Shown: positions 8,401 to 17,111 of the stretch, in pieces
How the letters are laid out: each line of letters begins with the position of its first letter
How positions within the stretch are numbered: the first letter of the stretch is position 1
Assembly (NCBI RefSeq): GCF_005503695.1
Contig: NZ_SCMU01000003.1
Coordinates: forward strand, 248,001 to 312,000
Direction of reading: 5' to 3'
Origin: Sphingopyxis sp. 2PD
GTDB taxonomy: Bacteria; Pseudomonadota; Alphaproteobacteria; Sphingomonadales; Sphingomonadaceae
DNA: 64,000 bases
The notes under the pieces: model-generated
The model's database searches: none
What the model saw: the letters and a program-made list of their open reading frames with translations, nothing else
What the model was told of the DNA's origin: nothing
Translations under genes and position numbers: made by a program

Positions 8401-9778
8401 TTGGATGTTCCGCGAGTTTGGCCCTGTTCCTATCAGCCTGGCGCTCGATTTCAGCAGCTATGAGGATGACTGGAGACACGTTGCCGCCTTTCGCGGACAT
8501 TCGGGCTGGCTGTTGATGGCATCTGCGACCATTCAGAGCGCTCATGATATTCTCCATGCGAATCTGATCGTTGCCTGCGACGCCCAAGAGAATGCCATCC
8601 CAGCTTGGCGGGCCACTCATCTGGCACAATGCCAATGGTCTGATCTCGATCATTGCCCTTACGAACCGCCGGCAATGCTGGATGAGCTGCTATGTGAAGA
8701 GGAAGGTGCGCTTTATGCGCGATGGCAGCGCGAAGCCAATAGCGAGCTTGCCTCACTGCACGAACAAGCGCAGCGGAACATGGATGCTCTGGAAGCAAAA
8801 GCGACCAGCAAGGCGCGCAAGCTAGACAGACAAATCCGCGATCTTCAACGACGACGGCGTATGACAGACAATGAAGCCGCGCGCGCGGCGTTCGCGTCGG
8901 TGATCGCCGACTTGGAAGAAGAGGGCGACGCCGACGCCGAGTGGTTGATAGATCAAAGGATTACAATGCGACGCCGAGCTGATTTCGCCGAAGAAGCGCT
9001 TTGGCAGAATACCGACGTGCTGATCGAAGTTGAGACAACGAGGGTTATCCATTGGCGCGATGGTCGTCCTGCCGCCGAACGCGCGCTCTTCCCCGTCTGG
9101 CAAGCCGGACGATTCTACGCACCGAAGGTTTCTGGCGAATTTGCCGAACCTGAAGAGGCCGATGTTGTGCTCGCCAAAGTAACGGCGGCGTTGCGTGCCA
9201 ATGCACAGCGTCAGTCCGAAAATCGCCCGGCGGATGATTTGCCTGCGCCCGCAGTCGGGCTTGAAGACCTGCCCAAAACTTCGCCATTCCTGCGCAAGCT
9301 GGCGACTGCTGCAACGATTCCCGCGCCCGCGCGTGTCGTCCCGAAGCCGCCACTTGGCCCCTTGCCCGTCGCAACTACCGAATCCAACGGCGCATCCTAT
9401 GGCAAACTCAACATCGAACGAGACGTGTTAGCGGGCTTGCTGGAAGGACTGGAGGAACAGGGGCAGAAATTCTTCCCCAGCTCCCGGAAATATCTGCAAA
9501 ATCAGGAGCAGCGGGCCGACATGGCGCGGCGCATAGCGGCACTGGATGCTATGATCGCTGGGAAACAGGCGGCAACACCTGCCGAATCGCGCGACGATCC
9601 GGCCAGCAAGTGGCCTTTCAAGCGGGTAGAAATGTTGAGGCAGCTATGGCTCAACGGGGTATCGGCAGGCGAAATCGCCAAGCAGATCGGCGATGTCAGC
9701 CGCAATGCCGTGATCGGCAAGGCAAAACGGCTTGGATTGCCTTTCAATTCAACAACTGGCGACGAGACAATCAGCTAA
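8393..9778 (+). CDS. Coiled-coil protein with C-terminal GcrA-like DNA-binding domain
   Basis: A 461-aa protein. The frame opens at a TTG overlapping the SNF2 stop; an ATG at 8405 is an alternative start. An N-terminal domain (about 1-90) is of unknown type. A strongly charged coiled coil spans about 95-200 (KARKLDRQIRDLQRRRR), followed by a middle part with proline-rich linkers. Residues 407-450 match the GcrA family closely: WPFKRVEMLRQLW, SAGEIAKQI, SRNAVIGKAKRLGLP. GcrA is the alphaproteobacterial cell-cycle regulator that reads N6-adenine methylation at GANTC. Such a module beside an adenine methyltransferase suggests methylation-sensitive DNA recognition; this is inference. Confidence 0.8.
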   Translation: MNDWMFREFGPVPISLALDFSSYEDDWRHVAAFRGHSGWLLMASATIQSAHDILHANLIVACDAQENAIPAWRATHLAQCQWSDLDHCPYEPPAMLDELLCEEEGALYARWQREANSELASLHEQAQRNMDALEAKATSKARKLDRQIRDLQRRRRMTDNEAARAAFASVIADLEEEGDADAEWLIDQRITMRRRADFAEEALWQNTDVLIEVETTRVIHWRDGRPAAERALFPVWQAGRFYAPKVSGEFAEPEEADVVLAKVTAALRANAQRQSENRPADDLPAPAVGLEDLPKTSPFLRKLATAATIPAPARVVPKPPLGPLPVATTESNGASYGKLNIERDVLAGLLEGLEEQGQKFFPSSRKYLQNQEQRADMARRIAALDAMIAGKQAATPAESRDDPASKWPFKRVEMLRQLWLNGVSAGEIAKQIGDVSRNAVIGKAKRLGLPFNSTTGDETIS

Positions 9779-9797
9779 GAAATGACTATCGAATCCT

Positions 9798-11540
9798 ATG
9801 ACCAAAAAGACCAAACTTGAACTGACCTGGCCCGGCAAGGAGGATTGCCCCAAGCTGGAGCCGCGCATTCTGATCGAGAACCCGGACAAAAGCACCCACG
9901 CCGCCGCGCGGCGGTCGGACGCTGATATATTCGATAATATGCTCATCAAGGGGGATAATCTGCTCGCGCTCAAAGCGCTGGAAGCGGATTACGCGGGCAA
10001 GGTGAAGTGCATCTATATTGATCCGCCGTTCAATACCAAGCAGGCGTTCGACCACTATGAGGACGGCCTTGAGCATTCGCTCTGGCTCAGCCTTATGCAA
10101 CAGCGGCTCAAATACATTCGAGAATTGCTATCCTCGGATGGTAGCCTCTTCATTCACATCGACGATAACGAGCTGGCCTATCTGACCATAGTGGCGGACG
10201 AGGTCTTCGGGCGACAAAACCGGATCAACATCGTTACCTTCAAGCAAGGGGCTGCAACCGGGCACAAGTCGATCAACCCCGGCGTTGTTAGCACGTCTAA
10301 CTTCTTGCTGATCTATGCCAAAGATAAATCTGAATGGAAACCAAATCGCCTTTTCACCGCTCGCGGAGAGAGGGACAAGCGATACGGTCAATTCATCACT
10401 AACCGCGATGACCATTTTTCAGAATGGCGATTTACGACACTTGCGAAAGCGTTTGCTGCCCACCTTGGTTTACCGGAGAAGGCGCTCAAAAAGGAGCTTG
10501 GCGAGGATTTTGAAACGCAAATTGAGGGCTTTGTGCATACAAATGCTAGAAGCGTAATTCGTGTCGCAAAACCGGATTACAAAGCGGTTAGTGCAGCAGC
10601 TAGGGACATGATCGACCAATCTCTTAGAAATATAGAGAGCATTCTTTGCCTGAATCGCGATGACCACTCGGATATGTATTTCATAGGTGGGCAAAGAATT
10701 CTATTTTACTCTGATAAATTGAAGTTGGTCGATGGCGAATATGTAGCGGGTGAACCGCTAACGACCATTTGGGATGATCTTCTGTCGAACAATTTGCACA
10801 ATGAGGGTGGCGTCGATTTTCCCAAAGGTAAGAAACCGGAAGCTCTGATAAAACGGTGCATAGACCTAGGTAGCGATCCCGGTGATCTCGTCCTCGACTC
10901 ATTTGCCGGTTCCGGCACCACTGGCGCAGTCGCGCACAAAATGGGCCGCCGCTGGATCATGGTCGAAATTGGCGATCATGCGGATACGCATATCGTGCCG
11001 CGTCTGCAAAAGGTGATCGACGGCAGCGATCAGGGCGGGATCAGCAAGGCGGTGGATTGGAAGGGCGGCGGTGGGTTCCGCTATTTCACGCTCGCGCCCT
11101 CGCTGCTCACCCAGGACAAATATGGCAATTGGGTGATCGCCCAGGATTATAACCCCGCGATGCTGGCAGAGGCGATGTGCAAGCATATGGGCTTTACCTA
11201 TGCGCCATCGGCAGGGGATTATTGGCGGCACGGGGCATCGACCGAAACCGACTTCATCTACGTCACCACCCAAAGCCTGACGCATGAAGCCTGCGCGAAA
11301 ATATCGCAGGATGTCGGGCCGGATCGTTCGCTGCTGATCTGCTGCAAAGCCTATAGCGCCGAAGCCGAGGCGTTTGAAAATTTGACGCTGGTGAAAATCC
11401 CCACCGCCATCCTGCAAAAATGCGAATGGGGCCGTGACGATTATTCGCTCAATATCGCGAACCTGCCGCTGATGGAAAATGACGGTGCGCCCACCGCCGA
11501 TGCCCTCCCCCTGTTCGGCGGGGAGGCAGGCGATGAGTGA
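9798..11540 (+). CDS. mod: Type III-like site-specific DNA adenine methyltransferase (Mod)
   Basis: A 580-aa beta-class N6-adenine methyltransferase. The catalytic motif is IYIDPPFN with DPPF at 75-78. The SAM-binding motif DSFAGSGTTG comes later, near residues 365-372, so motif order is IV then I with a central target-recognition domain. The central stretch 10,240-10,880 is clearly more AT-rich and different in codon use from both flanks, which suggests the recognition domain was exchanged. It lies 19 bp after the GcrA-like fusion gene and overlaps res by 8 bp. It should modify the recognition sequence read by the adjacent helicase-nuclease. Confidence 0.9.
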   Translation: MTKKTKLELTWPGKEDCPKLEPRILIENPDKSTHAAARRSDADIFDNMLIKGDNLLALKALEADYAGKVKCIYIDPPFNTKQAFDHYEDGLEHSLWLSLMQQRLKYIRELLSSDGSLFIHIDDNELAYLTIVADEVFGRQNRINIVTFKQGAATGHKSINPGVVSTSNFLLIYAKDKSEWKPNRLFTARGERDKRYGQFITNRDDHFSEWRFTTLAKAFAAHLGLPEKALKKELGEDFETQIEGFVHTNARSVIRVAKPDYKAVSAAARDMIDQSLRNIESILCLNRDDHSDMYFIGGQRILFYSDKLKLVDGEYVAGEPLTTIWDDLLSNNLHNEGGVDFPKGKKPEALIKRCIDLGSDPGDLVLDSFAGSGTTGAVAHKMGRRWIMVEIGDHADTHIVPRLQKVIDGSDQGGISKAVDWKGGGGFRYFTLAPSLLTQDKYGNWVIAQDYNPAMLAEAMCKHMGFTYAPSAGDYWRHGASTETDFIYVTTQSLTHEACAKISQDVGPDRSLLICCKAYSAEAEAFENLTLVKIPTAILQKCEWGRDDYSLNIANLPLMENDGAPTADALPLFGGEAGDE

Positions 11541-14226
11541 TGTGAACGAAACCCGCGTCCGCCGTCAGATTGCGCAGCGCCTCTCATTGCGCGGGCCGCA
11601 GGAACTGGCGCTGGGCATTCTCGGCGATGTGCTGACGCATATGGATTTCAGCGCGCCATGCGATCTGGCGGCGCTGCTCGCTGAAATCAAAAAGACCTAT
11701 CCCAGTGTCGAAGCGTTTGAGCGGGACTTCCCCTCGCTCTGCTTCGCCCTCGCCACCGGCGTTGGCAAAACGCGGCTGATGGGTGCGTTCATCTCCTACC
11801 TCTACCTCACAGGCCGTTCCAAAAATTTCTTCGTCCTCGCTCCCAACACGACGATCTACAACAAGCTGGTCGATGATTTCTCCAAGCAATCTTCACCGAA
11901 ATACGTGTTTCGCGGCATATCCCAATTTGCTCAGACGCCGCCGGTGATCGTGACGGGCGACACATGGCAGGAAGGGCGCGGTATTCGCGGGGCCGATCTG
12001 TTCGGCAACGAAGCGATCATCAACATTTTCAACGTAGACAAGATCAACCGGGAAAGCGGCAAAATCCGGTCTTTCCGCGAGACGCTGGGCGACAGCTATT
12101 TCGACTATCTCTCCAAGCTGCCCGATCTCGTCATGCTGATGGACGAAGCGCACCGATACCGCGCGAAGGCGGCGGCGCAGGCGGTGTTTGAACTTGATCC
12201 CAAGCTAGGGCTGGAACTCACCGCGACACCCAAGACGGTCGGCGCAAGCCCCAAGGATTTCAAAAATGTCATCTACCATTACGGTCTCGGCAACGCGATG
12301 GCCGATGGCTATGTGAAGGAACCCGCCGTCGCGACGCGCGCGGATTTCAACGCCAAAGACTATGATGCCGACAGCCTTGAAAAGATCATGCTGGAAGACG
12401 GAGCGCATTATCACGAGCATGTGAAGACCGAGCTGGAGCTTTACGCGCGCCAGACCGGGCGCAAGCACGTCCACCCGTTCATGCTGGTCGTGGCGAAAGA
12501 TACGGCGGAAGCCAAGCGGCTGCGCGACTGGATCGAAAGCGATGATTTTTTCAACGCAGCCTACAAGGGCCGCGTGGTGGAAGTGCATTCCAACCAGACC
12601 GGCGTTGAAAGCGATGAAGCCTCGCAGCGGCTGGTGACGCTGGAGGAAGCGGGCGACACGGACATCGTGATTCACGTCAACAAGCTGAAAGAAGGCTGGG
12701 ACGTCACCAACCTTTACACCATCGTCCCGCTGCGCGCGTCGGCCTCCGACATTCTCACCGAACAGACTTTGGGGCGAGGCCTGCGCCTGCCTTACGGCGA
12801 ACGCACCGGCAACGAGGCGGTCGATACGCTGACCGTCATCGCGCATGACCGATTCAGCGAAGTCATCAGCAAGGCGAAGGAAGCTGATTCACTCGTCCAG
12901 CTTAAGGCATTCACCATCGGCGCGGGCGGCGACATTTCGACCGAGCCGCAATCCATCATGGAAGTGACGACGACATTTGAAGCGGCGCTGACGGGCAAGG
13001 ATGTGCCGGAAGGGGTGCGTGAGGAACGGACGCCCTTCATCTTTGACAGCCTCGAAGATCGCCAGATTGCCCAGACCACTATCGACGTGATCCGCGACAA
13101 ATATGAGCGGCAGTTGACCGGCGGCCTCAAGGATTTGCTCAAGCCCGAAGTTCAAAAGGCGATTGCGGCTGACGTGACGCGGCTTTCCGCCGCGCGCCAG
13201 AGCCAAGGCGTTTTGGGCGGCATCGTCCAAACGCCTGACATTGCCAAACTGGTCGGCATCGTCACCGCTAGCGTTGCCGAGAACACCATCGAGATTCCCG
13301 AAATCGTCGTGCTGCCAAGCCGTGAAGTCAATTTCTGGTTCGAGGATTTTGACCTCGGCAGCATGGCCGACATTCGGTTGCAGCCAATCTCCGACCGCCT
13401 GTTGATCCGTAACCTGCGCGATCAATCGCAACGCGAACTGGCGCGGGCATTGGAAGGGCCGAAAGAGGCGCGGGTCGAAAATTATCTCGTCAAGCACCTG
13501 ATGGATTACCCGCAGGTGGATTATGACAGCCAGGCCGATCTGCTTTACAAGCTGGCGGGGCAGATGATCGACTACCTCCGCAGCTATCTCACCTCGGAGG
13601 AAGACGTTGAGAACGTCGCGCTGGCGCACGGCAAGATGCTCGCCCAGCGGATTTTCTCGCAGATGAAGGCGCATTACCGGCAAACCCCCGCCGAATACCG
13701 TGCGAGCAAGGTTCGGTCGTTCCGCGCGTTGCAACCGCAGCAATTCAGCTATTCGCTCGCCAAGCTGTTACCGATGTCGCAAGCCGCGATGCCGCTTTCG
13801 ACGACACCGGGCTTCACCTTCTCCGGCAGCAGCAAAAGCCCGTATCAGTTCCACAAATTCCATTCCGATCCCGAACGGCGTTTTGCGGTGATGATCGACA
13901 GCGGATTTGAAAAGGACGTGCTGCGCTGGCTCAAGCCGGGGCGCGGGCAATTCAGGATCGAATATCAGCCGGGCAAGCCATATGAGCCGGACTTCGTGAT
14001 CGAAACCACTGCCGAAAAGCTGATCGTCGAGGTGAAAGCCGACAATGAAATGGCTGATCCTACCGTGCTGGAAAAGGCGCGGGCTGCTTCGGAATGGGTG
14101 AAACACGCCAACGAGTTCGCCGCCGATGGCGACGGGAAGCATTGGCGTTACGCCTTGGTTCCCGCACAGGCGATTACCGAGAATGCGACACTGACCGGGC
14201 TGTTGGCGGCGTATGTGCGGGTCTAA
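11533..14226 (+). CDS. res: Type III restriction enzyme Res-like helicase-nuclease
   Basis: An 897-aa protein starting at ATG 11533 (GGGGAGGCAGG upstream; MSDVNETRVRRQI), overlapping mod. It has a superfamily 2 helicase core with ATGVGKTR around residues 72-79, DEAH at 204-207 and LTATPK after it. The C-terminus carries a PD-(D/E)xK nuclease: D820 in YEPDF, then E833 and K835 in VEVKA. This is the domain order of type III Res subunits. With Mod it should form a complex that cleaves unmethylated DNA after ATP-driven movement. Confidence 0.9.
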   Translation: MSDVNETRVRRQIAQRLSLRGPQELALGILGDVLTHMDFSAPCDLAALLAEIKKTYPSVEAFERDFPSLCFALATGVGKTRLMGAFISYLYLTGRSKNFFVLAPNTTIYNKLVDDFSKQSSPKYVFRGISQFAQTPPVIVTGDTWQEGRGIRGADLFGNEAIINIFNVDKINRESGKIRSFRETLGDSYFDYLSKLPDLVMLMDEAHRYRAKAAAQAVFELDPKLGLELTATPKTVGASPKDFKNVIYHYGLGNAMADGYVKEPAVATRADFNAKDYDADSLEKIMLEDGAHYHEHVKTELELYARQTGRKHVHPFMLVVAKDTAEAKRLRDWIESDDFFNAAYKGRVVEVHSNQTGVESDEASQRLVTLEEAGDTDIVIHVNKLKEGWDVTNLYTIVPLRASASDILTEQTLGRGLRLPYGERTGNEAVDTLTVIAHDRFSEVISKAKEADSLVQLKAFTIGAGGDISTEPQSIMEVTTTFEAALTGKDVPEGVREERTPFIFDSLEDRQIAQTTIDVIRDKYERQLTGGLKDLLKPEVQKAIAADVTRLSAARQSQGVLGGIVQTPDIAKLVGIVTASVAENTIEIPEIVVLPSREVNFWFEDFDLGSMADIRLQPISDRLLIRNLRDQSQRELARALEGPKEARVENYLVKHLMDYPQVDYDSQADLLYKLAGQMIDYLRSYLTSEEDVENVALAHGKMLAQRIFSQMKAHYRQTPAEYRASKVRSFRALQPQQFSYSLAKLLPMSQAAMPLSTTPGFTFSGSSKSPYQFHKFHSDPERRFAVMIDSGFEKDVLRWLKPGRGQFRIEYQPGKPYEPDFVIETTAEKLIVEVKADNEMADPTVLEKARAASEWVKHANEFAADGDGKHWRYALVPAQAITENATLTGLLAAYVRV

Positions 14227-14245
14227 AGCGAACATAGAGACATAG

Positions 14246-15058
14246 ATGGCATCTGTTGTCGCAGACTTTGCAGCAGCCGATGATCTGTTGCGCGAAGCTG
14301 GCCAAGGGCGACTGGCTGGCCATGGCTCAATCGTTCTGCAAAAATCTGGTCGAATTGGTCCTCTTGTCGAGATTGCGTTGGCTGCCATGACGCATGGCGA
14401 CCAATATCGCGGCGTTTCCATGAACAGCTCATTTGCCGCGCACCTGAATCAAGCACTGCAATCGCGCTGTCCATTCGGCAGTAGCTATAATGATCGTGCG
14501 GGCGCGTTCCCGCTCAGCGCGGTCAACCCCGTCACTTCGACTGGGCCGGAATGGGATCAATGGACGACCCATGCAGAAAACATCGCCAAGGCCCAAGGGT
14601 TCAATGCCCAGCTCGTTGCGGGCTTGCTCGGTGCGTTGATTGAAATTCAGGATAACATTTATGAGCACAGCGGCGCTCCCGAATCCGGAGTCGTCGCCTA
14701 CGCGACGACTGCAAGCTCATTTGAGTTCGTGGTAGCGGATCGCGGTATCGGTGTGCTGTCGAGCCTGCGGCAGAACCCCAAATACGCGCATGTCAGCGAC
14801 GCGGGTGTTGCATTGGGATTGGCGATAACCGACGGTGTTTCTCGCTTCCCGTCGGAGACGGGGCACGGCCAGGGCTTCAACCAGCTATTTCGTGCGCTTG
14901 TTGGCCACAACGCCGAACTACGATTTCGCAGTGGCGATCATGCTCTAACCCTTAGACCTGGTCGCGATTTCACCGAAGGCGCGTCGGTCTTGGCTCAAGT
15001 TGCCCCGCTGGCCGGACTGTCCATATCCGTGTTTTGCAATGGTGGGGCTTTGCCCTGA
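14246..15058 (+). CDS. GHKL (histidine-kinase-like) ATPase, defence-island protein
   Basis: A 270-aa protein. It has an N-box (EIQDNIYEHS, about 133-142), a G1-type box (DRGIGV, about 165-170) and a G2-like GHGQGFNQL near 206-214, the ATP-binding parts of the GHKL fold. No phosphoacceptor histidine domain, receiver or membrane segment is seen, so it is not a sensor kinase; it resembles stand-alone GHKL ATPases of defence loci or anti-sigma-type ATPases. It starts 19 bp after res on the same strand but converges with the Cys-rich gene, overlapping it by 114 bp. A STAS-like protein is encoded at the head of that opposing operon; GHKL and STAS proteins often work as partners. Confidence 0.75.
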   Translation: MASVVADFAAADDLLREAGQGRLAGHGSIVLQKSGRIGPLVEIALAAMTHGDQYRGVSMNSSFAAHLNQALQSRCPFGSSYNDRAGAFPLSAVNPVTSTGPEWDQWTTHAENIAKAQGFNAQLVAGLLGALIEIQDNIYEHSGAPESGVVAYATTASSFEFVVADRGIGVLSSLRQNPKYAHVSDAGVALGLAITDGVSRFPSETGHGQGFNQLFRALVGHNAELRFRSGDHALTLRPGRDFTEGASVLAQVAPLAGLSISVFCNGGALP

Positions 15059-16195
15059 ACGCACTACCCTTCGATCTGCGTGCAGACGTTCCAGATAGGT
15101 ATGATGGCTGTGGAGGGTAGCGACGTTCTGTTGAAGCAACCCATCAAGCGGCTCGCCAGCGGCTGTTGGGTGGCTGTGCCAATGCAGTTTACCGGACTCT
15201 GTAAAGTAGGCCTGCTTGCGACAACGAGTTTTGTGGAACGCATCGGTATCAATCACGGTGACCGCATCAAATGATTGACGAAGGGGTTCAAGCACCCTCG
15301 CTCCGCCTCGCACCATAAGACGCAGCGGGCGATTTACTACAGCGGCAAGCTGGCGAAGTCGGGCAACATGCCAATCGATTCTGCTACCGCGCCCTGCTCC
15401 GGTTGCAAACTCGACGGCAATGGATTGGATCTCGGGACGAGCCGCAATCAGTTCAGCCCAGCGCTGATAGTCGCGTTCGGTGCGGGCGTTGACGTGAAGC
15501 GCGGCGGGCAGCCCCGCCTCGGCCATTTCCAGCCAAGCCAATAATATCCGTTTCATAGCGTGCAGGTTGTCGGTGCGCGGCACGTTAGTTAGCACGCTGA
15601 AATTAGGCGGAGTGATAAGTGCGATGCCAAGCGATTGGAGCTGACCAAGCAACTCGGCACGGTTCGGCAGTCCCCAATAGCGCTCGATGTCGGAGTCGCG
15701 CCCAACGCCCGACACCACAATCCGCGCTTCCGACGCGATGCCGAATTGGTTGGCGATAGCTTCGCGGTCTTTGAATTTCAACGATGCGTTGCCAAGGTCG
15801 ATCAGCGCGTAGAGCGGGATCGCGACGATCGGGAAATTGAGGCGTCCGTGCCTTGCTGAATTGTGCTCGATCAGCGGGACCATGCTCGGCAACGGATCAA
15901 CACTAATTTCGGGCGCTCGCCGCGCAGTCGCCAAATCGAATCCGCCTATTTCACGCCATCGAGCAACGAATGCTGCCGGATTTCCTCGGCACACCAAATC
16001 GCAGGATGCCTTGTCTGCACAGCGACAATAATCGTTGCAGTCAAAAAAACTGGAATCTTTGTGCGCGCCGCCGCAGGTGCCGCGATCCACGCAGGTCCAG
16101 CATCCGAGCGACGCGGATGCAGTTTCCGCATCGTCCCATAACGCTTGCGTATTCGGTATTTGCCGGAGGGAGTGATGTTGAGGGGGGTCTTTCAT
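14945..16195 (-). CDS. Eight-cysteine, DUF4417-like protein, function unknown
   Basis: A 416-aa protein; the ATG at 16195 overlaps the previous stop (ATGA). The N-terminus has C32, C35, C41, C53, C57, C59, C65 and C69, enough for one or two metal or Fe-S sites. The rest alternates strands and helices like a TIM barrel, with a PPNFSVLTNVPRTDN segment and ALHVNARTERDYQRW. The pattern reminds me of DUF4417 and TGT/DpdA-like barrels, but the assignment is from memory and weak. The last 38 codons overlap the opposing ATPase gene, so the true end may be earlier in relatives. Confidence 0.65.
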   Translation of the reverse strand: MKDPPQHHSLRQIPNTQALWDDAETASASLGCWTCVDRGTCGGAHKDSSFFDCNDYCRCADKASCDLVCRGNPAAFVARWREIGGFDLATARRAPEISVDPLPSMVPLIEHNSARHGRLNFPIVAIPLYALIDLGNASLKFKDREAIANQFGIASEARIVVSGVGRDSDIERYWGLPNRAELLGQLQSLGIALITPPNFSVLTNVPRTDNLHAMKRILLAWLEMAEAGLPAALHVNARTERDYQRWAELIAARPEIQSIAVEFATGAGRGSRIDWHVARLRQLAAVVNRPLRLMVRGGARVLEPLRQSFDAVTVIDTDAFHKTRCRKQAYFTESGKLHWHSHPTAAGEPLDGLLQQNVATLHSHHTYLERLHADRRVVRSGQSPTIAKHGYGQSGQRGNLSQDRRAFGEIATRSKG

Positions 16196-16542
16196 CTGAT
16201 ACTCAGCTCCGCATTGTTGCCAAACAAACCGACGCGCTCCACCATGCCCAGGGCCACCCCACCGCACCCATCAATGGCGGCGCGAACATCAGCCGAAATC
16301 CCCTGAATTGCGCCCACCTGCCGGTGGCCGCTGCACACAATGACCGCCTGACCGTTGCATTGCACAACCACTTGGTCGCCAACCTTCAAAGTCGATCCGC
16401 CGCTAAGGTCGGCGGTCACAATGCGCTGTCGATTGGTGAATTGAACGTCGAACAGGCCAGGTGATGTTAGGCGGTCCAATCCTTTGTCCCAGCGCTTGCG
16501 CCACGGTTTGCCAGACTGTTCGCGGATGAAATCGACGCCCAT
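16192..16542 (-). CDS. Small beta-rich protein of unknown function (116 aa)
   Basis: The ATG at 16542 overlaps the upstream stop as TGATG, and its own stop overlaps the next ATG as ATGA, so all three genes are translationally coupled. The protein looks beta-rich (LKVGDQVVVQCNGQAVIVCSG) with a basic N-terminus (KPWRKRWDKG). No family is recognised and no membrane segment is seen. A nucleic-acid-binding barrel is possible but not shown. Confidence 0.65.
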   Translation of the reverse strand: MGVDFIREQSGKPWRKRWDKGLDRLTSPGLFDVQFTNRQRIVTADLSGGSTLKVGDQVVVQCNGQAVIVCSGHRQVGAIQGISADVRAAIDGCGGVALGMVERVGLFGNNAELSIR

Positions 16543-17111
16543 CAAATCGCCTCCATCACAGGCGCAAACGTCTTGGTCTTACCGCTCTTGAATTCCATCA
16601 AAATGCCCTTGGCGGTGAGCGTTGCAAGCCGGTTATTCCATGCGGTTGTCCCTATTCCCTCGTCGGGGCGGAGCTTCGCCAGTTCCGGTGCCGAGATACG
16701 GTGATGCTGGGCAATGAGCTTCATGGTGGACTGTTGTGCTGCATCCAGTTCGCCAAGAATATGCGGCTGCGAAGCGTTCCCCGCGTCGCTCAGCGAACAC
16801 GCCCAGATCGCGTCATTGCGATCCTTAAGATATACGGAAAGCTCTTCCTCTATGGTTGCGTTTGCGTTCGCCACGACCGGATAAAGCATCCCAATGGCAT
16901 TGCGACCGAAGTCACGGAAGCCGAGGACGGCCTCACGCAAAAACGAGCCAGTGGCGATGTCAACGCCTGCGAAATCGAGATAGGCAACAACCGGCGCGGT
17001 TACTGGCTGGGTTTCGCCGATAAGGCTGGCAAGCATCTGCCGCCCCATTGCGCTGCCCGCTAGGGTCGCCCTTTTGGCGGCAATATCGAATATGGAATAC
17101 CGAATCATCAT
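16542..17111 (-). CDS. STAS-like (DUF4325) protein with winged-helix C-terminus
   Basis: A 189-aa protein. The start MMIRYSIFDI at 17111 has a GTGAGG site; the frame continues upstream but through an inverted repeat. Residues about 40-75 contain the STAS-like signature YLDFAGVDIATGSFLREAVLGF shortened here to LDFAGVDIATGSF. The last 65 residues (TMKLIAQHHRISAPELAKL, NNRLATLTAKGILME) look like a winged helix. It heads the three-gene leftward operon opposing the GHKL ATPase. STAS-like proteins commonly bind GHKL ATPases in partner-switching regulation, so this may be the regulator of the module; the palindrome at its start could be its own operator. Confidence 0.7.
   Translation of the reverse strand: MMIRYSIFDIAAKRATLAGSAMGRQMLASLIGETQPVTAPVVAYLDFAGVDIATGSFLREAVLGFRDFGRNAIGMLYPVVANANATIEEELSVYLKDRNDAIWACSLSDAGNASQPHILGELDAAQQSTMKLIAQHHRISAPELAKLRPDEGIGTTAWNNRLATLTAKGILMEFKSGKTKTFAPVMEAI

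Noticed and set aside
5548-14226. DISARM or BREX system
   Set aside because: A SNF2 ATPase and an adenine methyltransferase are present, but DrmA, DrmB, DrmC, PglZ and BrxC-type proteins are not; the nuclease is a type III Res.
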